64,000 nt of DNA. Origin: DATBJJ01 sp036556425 (GTDB lineage Bacteria > Acidobacteriota > Vicinamibacteria > Vicinamibacterales > 2-12-FULL-66-21). The notes under the pieces are model-generated. The model did no database searches, was not told where the DNA came from, and saw only the letters and a list, made by a program, of their open reading frames with translations. Below, in pieces: positions 26,323 to 33,415 of this stretch. The position numbers were made by a program, and so were the translations under genes. Position 1 is the stretch's first letter, and the number at the start of each line of letters is the position of its first letter. The DNA lies in the NCBI GenBank assembly GCA_036556425.1, contig DATBJJ010000122.1, positions 1 through 64,000 on the forward strand. The letters are read 5' to 3'.

Positions 26323-29300
26323 GTGTCTCCCCACAACCTTCGCGACCGCCGCGTGAGCTGGCGGCGCCTGCTCGGGTGCGGTCTGGTTGCGGCCGCGCTG
26401 GCGGGACTGGTTGGAGTCGCGCTCGAGCGCTGGTGGTTCGGCGCGACCGATGCCGACGCGGCGGAACAGGTCGAGGCGCTCGTTCGATACGAGTTCGGCC
26501 AGATGACCGGCGCGCTCGCGAGCGTCGCGACGACGATCGCGAACGATCCCGGCGCCGTGCAGAATCTGGCGACGGTCCCCACGGGATCCGATGGCGCGCG
26601 CAGCCTGTTCGACTTCCTCGGGAACCTGCGCGCCGCGAGCCCGCATCCCGACGACATTGCCATCACCGTTTACGACGAGGTCGGCCTCGCGCGGGCCTGG
26701 AGCGGCCGTCCGTCCGACATCCTCCGCGAGCGAATGAGCGGAGCGCAGGATCTGTTCGTTCAGCGATCGGCGCTCGGCTTGCGGCTGGTGTACGTCTATC
26801 CCATCACGAGCGCCGACTCGCGGCGGATCGGCACGGTCGCCGCCGAGCACGTGCTCTCGCGCGCCGTGGCGGGCGCTGCCCTCGCGGCGTCGGACGACTC
26901 GTTCCCGACGTCGATTGCGCCCGTTTCGCTGCGCCTCCGCTCGGAAGGAGCCGGCGAACGCGCACGCGCGGGGACGTTCGTCCTGCGCACGCCCGCGAAG
27001 CAAACGCTCGTCGAAGCCTCGATCTCGTCGACCACGCTCCGGAGCGCGCGCGCCGCGTGGCGGCGGACGGTCGTCGGATGGGTGATCGTCATCCTTGGCG
27101 TGACGACGCTGCTGCTCATCGGTCCGCTGCTCGACACGCGTGCGTACAGCCGTGAGCGACGAACGCTGCTGCTCAGCACTGTCGCGGCGTCGCTCCTCCT
27201 CGCGGGTGGAGCCGCGGGCGTGTGGATCGGGTTGATGTGGTCGACGGCAGGCCGGCAAGGCTTCGCCGTCAACCTGGCATTCGTGGGCGTGGGGCTCGCG
27301 GCGCTCGCCGCGCTCTGGGCGGCGCCGGCGACGCAGGTGCGGTTCGCGTGGCGTACGCGCCGGCACGTCTTCCCCGGCGAGACCGCCCGCTTCGTTGCGC
27401 TTCATTTGCTCGCGGGCATCGCGGTCGCGATCTGCCTGTTGTCGTTCGCTCGCGTCATCGCGATCGCGGTCGATCCGGCGTCGGTCGACGTCCGCCACTT
27501 CTCGCTGTATCCATGGAACGCCGCGCGCGTGCTTCGTCTCTTCGGCGTGCTTGCGATGCACACCGCGATGCTGTGGTTCGCGACGCTCGCGCTGATTGCC
27601 GTGCGAGGCGTCTGGCGGCTGCCCAAGAACGCTCCAGCGGCGCGCGTGACCATGCTGGTTCTATGGCTCGTGCCGACGGCGGCGGCGACGGTCGTGGCGG
27701 CGGCCAGCGGATGGAGCATTCCGGCGTTGGCGCTGGTGATGTCCGCCGCGGCGTGCGCGACGGCGGCGCTCCTTGCCCGGCGCGTGACGACGTGGTACCG
27801 GCACACGACCGTTGCCGCGCGGATCTTCGCGTTGTTTCTGTCCTTCCTCGTGCCGGCGCTCCTGCTCTATCCGCTGTTGAACTTCTTCGCGGAGCGCGCC
27901 ATTCAGCGCTTGATCAGCGGCCAGTACGCGGTCGAAGCACAGAACTACGCGACGGATCTTCTGAAGCAGCTCTCGACGGCGCGCACCGAGATTGACGCGT
28001 CCGCGGGGTTGCCGGAGCTCGTGACCGACAACAACGGCGGGATGTTGGCTCCCGGCGGCGCCGATCGCGCGCTGGCCGTGTGGCGCCAGACGATCCTCGC
28101 CCGCAACCGGTTGACGTCCGCCGTCGAGCTCTACGATCGTCACGGCGCGCTCGTGAGCCGCTTCGGGTTGTATCTGCCCGAGTACACAGGCAGCGGACAG
28201 CAGCTGCAACCGGTGCGTCCCTGCGCGTGGGAGACGTTTGGCGAGTCGCTTCCGATCGGGTCCGACGAGCGCCGGGTGCTCCACGCGGAGCGCGGCATCT
28301 GCGCGCCGGATTCAGCCACCGGCAAGATGGTGCCGGTCGGCACGATCATCGTCCACGTCGCGCTCGACTTTCGAACCCTGCCGTTCATCACGTCTCTCAA
28401 TCCGTACTTCGAGCTGTTTCGCCCGAACCCGACCGGCGCCGAGCGCACGTTCGCGCCGGGCAACGATCTGCACGTCGCGATCTATGGATGGGGCCTGGAG
28501 CCGCACTACACGTCCGGGCTCTCGGCGTGGCCGATCACCGAGACGCTCTTCACGCGCATCTACGATCGAAATCGAACGCCGTTCTGGGAAACGATGTCGC
28601 TCGGCGTTCGGGAATATCGCGTCTACTTCACCAACGATCGATCGTGGATCTACGCGATCGGATATCCGCTGCTGACGCTCTTCGATCACTTCGTGCATCT
28701 GGCCGAGGTGACCACGCTCGCCGGATCGGCGTTCGTCCTCGTCTTGTTCGGGACCGCGGTGTTCACGCGCCTCAGCCGGCAGCGCTCGCGGGTCGGCCGA
28801 GCCTTGCTGCGCGAGATCCGCGCGAGCTTCTACCGCAAGCTGTTTCTCGCGTTCGTCGCCGCCTCGATCATCCCCGTGCTGACGCTCGCGCTCGTGATCC
28901 GCGCGTACTTCGCCGACTTGCTGCGGAACGACATCCAGGCCGAAGCGGCGCGCACCGCGATCGTCGCGAAGCGCGTGATCGAGGAATCCGACGCGCTCCT
29001 CCGCCGCGGAGCCGAAGGCGTCGGCGCGCTCAACGACAACATGATGGTGTGGATCCGCCAGGTGATCGATCAGGACGTGAACATCTTCGGCGGTCCCGAG
29101 CTGACGGCGACGAGCGAGCGCGATCTATTTCAGTCGGGTCTCCTCCCGACGCGCACGCCGGATGACGTCTATCGCGCGATCGCCCTGGAGAAGCTCCCGA
29201 GCTTCGTCGACGAAGATCAGCTCGGCACGATGTCGTACTTGATCGCGGCGACGCCCGCGCGCGCCGAGGGCCAGGACTACATCCTGACGGTGCCGCTCGC

Positions 29301-30261
29301 CGCGCGGCAGCAGGAGATCGAACGGCAGAAGCACGAGCTCGATCGCGGCGTGCACCTCGCGGTCCTCTGCTTCATTCTGCTCGGCGCGGCGCTCGGACTC
29401 TCGCTCGCCGAGCGGATCGCGGATCCCGTCCGCCGCCTCACGCGCGCGACGCAGCGAATCGGCCGTGGAGACTTCGACGCCCGGATCGCGGTGCGATCGG
29501 TCGACGAGCTGCGCCGTTTGGTCGATGCGTTCAACAGCATGGCCGAAGAGCTGAAGGCGCAGCGCGTGGAGCTCGAGCGAACCCATCGATTGGAAGCGTG
29601 GGCGGAGATGGCGCGGCAGGTGGCGCACGAGATCAAGAACCCGCTGACGCCGATCCAGTTGTCGGCCGAGCACCTCCTGCGCGTGCACGAGGACCGCGGG
29701 AAGCCGCTCGGTCCCGTGCTCGAGGGCTGCATTCAGACGATCCTCGGCCAGGTGCGCTTGCTCAGGCGGATCTCCGCCGAGTTCTCCAGCTTTGCGTCGT
29801 CGCCGACGGTGAAGATGAGCAAGGTCGACGTGCCCGAGCTGCTCAAGGAGATCCTCGATCCGTACCGGGCCGGACTAGCCGGCCGGATCGAGATTCAGAA
29901 CCGCGCGGCCGGTCCGTTTCCGCCAGTCCTCGTCGACCGCGCGCTCACCTTCCGCGCGCTCGCGAACGTCGTCGAGAACGCGCTGCACGCGATGCCGGGA
30001 ACCGGAACGCTCGTCGTCGATGCGGCTGTCGACGCGGACGCCGGGAACGTCCTGGCGATCACGATCACCGACAGCGGCCTCGGCATGGACGAGGAAGCGC
30101 TGGCGCGCGTGTTCGAGCCCTACTTCTCGACGAAGACGGCGGGCACGGGTCTCGGCCTTCCGATCGCCCGCAGGAACATCGAGCTGAACAACGGCACGAT
30201 CGAGGTGGAAAGCCGGAAAGGTCACGGGACGACGGTGCGAGTGCGGCTGCCGCTCGGATGA
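26323..30261 (+). CDS. Large NtrY-like sensor histidine kinase, orphan
   Basis: A 1312-residue membrane kinase. An N-terminal helix (about 15-35) is followed by a periplasmic segment to about 250. A block of about nine hydrophobic helices (about 250-550) comes next, then a second periplasmic region (about 560-800) and more helices. After these come HAMP (LAERIADPVRRLTRATQRIG), HisKA with the phospho-acceptor His near 1102 (ARQVAHEIKNPLTPIQLSAE) and HATPase with N-box (NVVENALHAMP) and G-boxes (ITDSGLGMD, GTGLGLPIARR). The HEIKNPLTPIQLSAE box is typical of NtrY. No response regulator is adjacent. Typical NtrY proteins are 700-800 residues, so the membrane part is unusually large. Confidence 0.9.
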   Translation: MSPHNLRDRRVSWRRLLGCGLVAAALAGLVGVALERWWFGATDADAAEQVEALVRYEFGQMTGALASVATTIANDPGAVQNLATVPTGSDGARSLFDFLGNLRAASPHPDDIAITVYDEVGLARAWSGRPSDILRERMSGAQDLFVQRSALGLRLVYVYPITSADSRRIGTVAAEHVLSRAVAGAALAASDDSFPTSIAPVSLRLRSEGAGERARAGTFVLRTPAKQTLVEASISSTTLRSARAAWRRTVVGWVIVILGVTTLLLIGPLLDTRAYSRERRTLLLSTVAASLLLAGGAAGVWIGLMWSTAGRQGFAVNLAFVGVGLAALAALWAAPATQVRFAWRTRRHVFPGETARFVALHLLAGIAVAICLLSFARVIAIAVDPASVDVRHFSLYPWNAARVLRLFGVLAMHTAMLWFATLALIAVRGVWRLPKNAPAARVTMLVLWLVPTAAATVVAAASGWSIPALALVMSAAACATAALLARRVTTWYRHTTVAARIFALFLSFLVPALLLYPLLNFFAERAIQRLISGQYAVEAQNYATDLLKQLSTARTEIDASAGLPELVTDNNGGMLAPGGADRALAVWRQTILARNRLTSAVELYDRHGALVSRFGLYLPEYTGSGQQLQPVRPCAWETFGESLPIGSDERRVLHAERGICAPDSATGKMVPVGTIIVHVALDFRTLPFITSLNPYFELFRPNPTGAERTFAPGNDLHVAIYGWGLEPHYTSGLSAWPITETLFTRIYDRNRTPFWETMSLGVREYRVYFTNDRSWIYAIGYPLLTLFDHFVHLAEVTTLAGSAFVLVLFGTAVFTRLSRQRSRVGRALLREIRASFYRKLFLAFVAASIIPVLTLALVIRAYFADLLRNDIQAEAARTAIVAKRVIEESDALLRRGAEGVGALNDNMMVWIRQVIDQDVNIFGGPELTATSERDLFQSGLLPTRTPDDVYRAIALEKLPSFVDEDQLGTMSYLIAATPARAEGQDYILTVPLAARQQEIERQKHELDRGVHLAVLCFILLGAALGLSLAERIADPVRRLTRATQRIGRGDFDARIAVRSVDELRRLVDAFNSMAEELKAQRVELERTHRLEAWAEMARQVAHEIKNPLTPIQLSAEHLLRVHEDRGKPLGPVLEGCIQTILGQVRLLRRISAEFSSFASSPTVKMSKVDVPELLKEILDPYRAGLAGRIEIQNRAAGPFPPVLVDRALTFRALANVVENALHAMPGTGTLVVDAAVDADAGNVLAITITDSGLGMDEEALARVFEPYFSTKTAGTGLGLPIARRNIELNNGTIEVESRKGHGTTVRVRLPLG

Positions 30262-30324
30262 CGCGGATCACGCGGACGCCGCGGACTGCGCGGATTTGAT
30301 CAGCGCAAATCCGCGTGGTCTGCG
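30260..30324. repeat. Period-9 repeat with perfect hairpin between kinase gene and pssA
   Basis: Starting inside the kinase TGA, ACGCGGATC-like 9-base units repeat four times and are followed by reverse units. The inner arms CGCGGATTTG (30289-30298) and CAAATCCGCG (30306-30315) form a perfect 10-bp stem with a 7-base loop. The right arm lies inside the last codons of pssA, whose stop is at 30300-30302. It may terminate transcription from both converging genes. Confidence 0.82.
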
Positions 30325-31118
30325 TTTGGATTGAGATCCTTTTGATCCACCGGCCCGACTCCGTGCGTTCTCGCCTTGAACTTCGAGTACGCGAGGCCGA
30401 TGAACGCGGACGCGAGGTACGTATACGCGATCACCACGAGCGCAACGCGCGGATGCGTGGCGATGAGCGCCAGCGCGACGGCGCACAGAAAGAGCGCCAG
30501 ATAGGATCGGCGCCACCCGACGTCGATCGCTTTCACACTGCGGAAGCGGAACGTGCTGACCATCAGGAACGCCGGCACCAGCATCATCGCGAGAGCGGGA
30601 AACGCGGTCTCGCGATCCTGCAGGCCATACGGATACAGGTAGATCGTCGAGGCGACGATTGCCGCGGCCGGGGGACTCGGCATGCCGACGAAATACCGCT
30701 TGTCGGTGATCGTCGCGGTTTGAATATTGAAGCGCGCGAGACGCATTGCCGTGGCCGTCACGTAGATGAAGCCCGCGGCCCAGCCGACGCGGCCCAGCGG
30801 CCACAATCCCCACGTGAACGCCAACACCGCCGGCGCGAGGCCGAACGAGACGACGTCGGCGAGCGAATCGAGTTGCACACCGAACGCCGTCGACGAATTG
30901 GTGAGGCGCGCGAAGAAGCCGTCGAGCGTGTCGAGCACCATCGCGACGCCGATGAACAGCGCTGCCGTCTCGAAATCCGCCCGCGTCGAGAAGACGATGC
31001 ACGCGTAGCCGCAAAAGAGATTCGCGACCGTGAAGAGCGACGGCAGGAGGAAGACGCCCCGCTTGAAGCGGTGCGGACGATCCTCTTTGCGCCGTCGGAG
31101 CGGCAGGCTAGGAAGCAT
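30300..31118 (-). CDS. pssA: CDP-diacylglycerol-serine O-phosphatidyltransferase
   Basis: Makes phosphatidylserine from CDP-diacylglycerol and serine in the inner membrane. The 272 residues show the CDP-alcohol phosphotransferase signature (DTLDGFFARL and QLDSLADVVSFG) and about six to eight hydrophobic helices. The ATG at 31118 overlaps the psd stop by 11 bases. The last residues (about NPNADHADLR) are encoded by the period-9 repeat, so the repeat seems to have replaced or extended the original 3' end. Confidence 0.94.
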   Translation of the reverse strand: MLPSLPLRRRKEDRPHRFKRGVFLLPSLFTVANLFCGYACIVFSTRADFETAALFIGVAMVLDTLDGFFARLTNSSTAFGVQLDSLADVVSFGLAPAVLAFTWGLWPLGRVGWAAGFIYVTATAMRLARFNIQTATITDKRYFVGMPSPPAAAIVASTIYLYPYGLQDRETAFPALAMMLVPAFLMVSTFRFRSVKAIDVGWRRSYLALFLCAVALALIATHPRVALVVIAYTYLASAFIGLAYSKFKARTHGVGPVDQKDLNPNADHADLR

Positions 31119-31764
31119 CGATCGCTTCAAGTGTACCGCGAAGCACGGCCAGGACGGTTTCCCCCGCGACGACGTGCTGTCCCTCGCGGACCGACAGCTC
31201 GGCTGTGGTCGGGACGAAGACATCCATACGCGATCCGAACTTCATCAAACCAATCCGCTCGCCGCGGCCGATCTCCTGCCCTTCTTCCACGCGGCAGACG
31301 ATGCGCCGCGCGAGGATGCCGACGACCTGGCGGACGACGATGGCCGTACCGTCGACGTCGATCCACAGCTCGTTCAACTCGTTCCCGCCAGCCTCCGGCG
31401 CATACGCGGGGAGGAATCGTCCGGGCTTGTATTCGATGCGCGTGATCGTGCCGCCGGCCGGCGCGCGGTTGATGTGCACGTCGAGCGGCGACAGGAAGAT
31501 CGCGATCTGTTTCCAGGATCCGGGCGGCGCGGTACGGCCGTCGGCGGGACCGGCGTGAATCACGCGGCCGTCCGCTGGAGCGACGACGAGGCCGGGACCG
31601 TCAGGGACGACGCGATCGGGATCGCGGAAAAAGTACGCGAAGAATCCGCCGAGCACGGCGAACGACGCCGCCCACCCGTAACGGCGAACCGCCGTGAGGG
31701 CGGCCGCAGGCACGAGGGCGGCCGCGATGAAGGGATAACCCGCGCGATCGATTTTCATCGACAT
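31108..31764 (-). CDS. psd: Phosphatidylserine decarboxylase, short (PSD-A) type
   Basis: Converts phosphatidylserine to phosphatidylethanolamine with a self-made pyruvoyl cofactor. About 218 residues. The conserved GSR site in LMKFGSRMDVF marks where the chain would cut itself. Family motifs include YFFRDPDR, IFLSPLDVHINRAP and GERIGLMKFG. Two in-frame ATGs (31764 and 31758) are equally possible. Overlap with pssA gives an operon that makes phosphatidylethanolamine in two consecutive steps. Confidence 0.93.
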   Translation of the reverse strand: MSMKIDRAGYPFIAAALVPAAALTAVRRYGWAASFAVLGGFFAYFFRDPDRVVPDGPGLVVAPADGRVIHAGPADGRTAPPGSWKQIAIFLSPLDVHINRAPAGGTITRIEYKPGRFLPAYAPEAGGNELNELWIDVDGTAIVVRQVVGILARRIVCRVEEGQEIGRGERIGLMKFGSRMDVFVPTTAELSVREGQHVVAGETVLAVLRGTLEAIDAS

Positions 31765-31765
31765 C

Positions 31766-31816
31766 CAAAAACAACACAGGGCCAGGGAGGGGCGCATGCC
31801 CTTCCTCGTGGCCCTG
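31766..31816 (-). terminator. Rho-independent terminator after the DUF465 gene
   Basis: CAGGGCCA (31777-31784) and TGGCCCTG (31809-31816) form a perfect outer stem, extended by an imperfect G-rich/C-rich inner stem. Read on the minus strand, the hairpin is followed by TGTTGTTTTTGG. It ends the transcript of the gene at 31841-32095 and separates it from psd. Confidence 0.75.
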
Positions 31817-31840
31817 GAATAGTCTCAAGACGCGTGAGAT

Positions 31841-32095
31841 TCAGCTGCGCGCGGCGTGGGCGGCCGGACCGCCTGCCATGCTGTGCCTGCGCAGAATGAT
31901 TTCCATCTGATCCTTGACCTGGAGCTTGCGCTTCTTGAGAGTGATTTCTTCGACTTGCTCGGGCTGTGAAAGGTAGTTGCGGCTGGTCAGGCTATGAATC
32001 TTTTCGTCGAGGTCGTGATGCTGGCTGGCTAGCTGGCGAAATTCCTCGTCGGTCTGTAGCAATTTGCGCTTCAGCTCCTCGAAGTCTATCGGCAT
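31841..32095 (-). CDS. Small DUF465 (YdcH-family) protein
   Basis: An 84-residue, mostly helical protein beginning PIDFEELKRKLLQTDEEFR and continuing with a heptad-rich helix (LASQHHDLDEKIHSL and QVEEITLKKRKLQVKDQM). DUF465 proteins are short coiled-coil proteins of unknown role. A very strong ribosome site (AAAGGAGG, 32101-32108) fixes the start at the ATG at 32095; the open frame 21 codons upstream is not used. It has its own terminator. Confidence 0.85.
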   Translation of the reverse strand: MPIDFEELKRKLLQTDEEFRQLASQHHDLDEKIHSLTSRNYLSQPEQVEEITLKKRKLQVKDQMEIILRRHSMAGGPAAHAARS

Positions 32096-32214
32096 CTCCG
32101 CCTCCTTTGAATGAGGAACGTGACGGGCCTTGGGCAGCTTATACGGGCACGGTAACACAAGACCGCGGGACCGGCAAGGCCATCATTTGCCGCCCGCGAA
32201 TGTGCGCCGGAGCC

Positions 32215-32688
32215 TCACATCGCCGGCGCCGGCTCCAGGTGGCGCACGAGGACGAGCGCGTCCTCTTCCGGGTGTGAATAGTAGTGTCGACGCACGCCGG
32301 CCAGCGCAAATCCCAAGCTTTCGTAGAGCCGCTGGGCAGGCACGTTCGATTGCCGCACCTCGAGGTACGCGCGCGTGACGCCTTCCTGCGCGACCGCGTC
32401 GAGGAGTTGCCGCATCAACACCGTGGCCAGTCCTCGCCGGCGCAAATCGGCCTGCACGGCGATCGTGTTCACGTGCAGCTCGTCGTGCACGACCCAGCAC
32501 GCGCAGAACGCGGCAACGCGAATCCCCTCCGTCCTGAGCACGTACACGCGCGCGACATTCGATTGACGCAGCTCGCGGTCGAGCATCTCTCGCGTCCACG
32601 GATTGGTGAACGATGCCGCCTCGAGCGCGGCGACGGCATCAAGGTCTTCGCTCTGCGACACGCGCTCGACGGTGACGTCCGCGCTCAT
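32215..32688 (-). CDS. rimI: Ribosomal protein alanine N-acetyltransferase RimI
   Basis: A GNAT acetyltransferase of 157 residues that in E. coli acetylates the N-terminus of ribosomal protein S18. The acetyl-CoA motif is visible in QADLRRRGLATVLMRQLL, followed by RAYLEVRQSNVPAQRLYESL. The ATG overlaps the tsaB stop by four bases. The tsaB-rimI pairing is very common and supports the call; other GNAT substrates cannot be excluded. Confidence 0.9.
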   Translation of the reverse strand: MSADVTVERVSQSEDLDAVAALEAASFTNPWTREMLDRELRQSNVARVYVLRTEGIRVAAFCACWVVHDELHVNTIAVQADLRRRGLATVLMRQLLDAVAQEGVTRAYLEVRQSNVPAQRLYESLGFALAGVRRHYYSHPEEDALVLVRHLEPAPAM

Positions 32689-33368
32689 TTCTGCGACTTC
32701 GCCCGGGCCAACTCGGCATCGGGGCGGCGAATGTAGATCGGCACGACGGCGTGCGGCGCCACGGCGCGCGACGGCGACCGAAGCGCGATCGCGGCAATCA
32801 CCGGCGCGAGCGGAGGCGGCGCGACGATGTCGCTGCCCGGCACGCGATCGCGAATCAGCTCGGCGTAGCGGATCGCGCCGTCGCCGATGAAGCGCACCGG
32901 ATCGTTTCCGATCGTCGTCTCCCACTCGTCGAGCGTGCGCTGCGGCGTCAGCGCCGACGGTTCGATGATGGCCTCGGTTCCCGATCGATCGTACAGCGCC
33001 GCGAAGACCTCGCCGCGCTGCGCGTCCATCCACGACGCCACGCGAGCGCGTTCGCCGGATCCGCACGCGGCAAGCGCGTCCAGGACGGAGACGGGGACGA
33101 CGCGGCGATCGATCGCCATCGCGAGTCCTTGCATCGCCGAGATGCCGACGCGCAATCCGGTGAAGGATCCGGGCCCGGCGGCGACCGCCAGGAGATCGAC
33201 CGCGTCGATCGTCACGCCGGCCGCCTCGAGCGCGCGCATGAGATCGAGCGGCAGCCGCGCGCCGTGCGTCAGCGACGGATCGCCGACGAGTTGACTTCGC
33301 ACGCCGCGATCGTCGACGACGGCGACGCTGCCGGCCCGCGTGGTGGTATCGAGCGCGAGGACTAACAC
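32685..33368 (-). CDS. tsaB: tRNA threonylcarbamoyladenosine biosynthesis protein TsaB
   Basis: Partner of TsaD in making the t6A modification of ANN-decoding tRNAs. The 227 residues show the ASKHA-fold start VLVLALDTTTRAGSVAV and the conserved AVAAGPGSFTGLRVGISAMQ segment. I chose the GTG at 33368 because it fits the family start and lies 13 bases after a minus-strand TATAAC; a GTG at 33410 would add 14 residues. It overlaps rimI by four bases. Confidence 0.93.
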   Translation of the reverse strand: MLVLALDTTTRAGSVAVVDDRGVRSQLVGDPSLTHGARLPLDLMRALEAAGVTIDAVDLLAVAAGPGSFTGLRVGISAMQGLAMAIDRRVVPVSVLDALAACGSGERARVASWMDAQRGEVFAALYDRSGTEAIIEPSALTPQRTLDEWETTIGNDPVRFIGDGAIRYAELIRDRVPGSDIVAPPPLAPVIAAIALRSPSRAVAPHAVVPIYIRRPDAELARAKSQK

Positions 33369-33381
33369 GTTTCGGCTCAAT

Positions 33382-33389
33382 GTTATACT
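33382..33389. promoter_or_regulatory. Shared divergent -10 element between tsaB and mutS
   Basis: GTTATACT reads as TATACT on the plus strand (33384-33389) and TATAAC on the minus strand (33382-33387). Both genes could start from it: tsaB at the GTG 33368, nearly leaderless, and mutS at the GTG 33416. A mutS start at the ATG 33380 would lie upstream of its own promoter. Confidence 0.5.
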
Positions 33390-33415
33390 CGCCCGACGAA
33401 GGTTCTCCACCAGCC

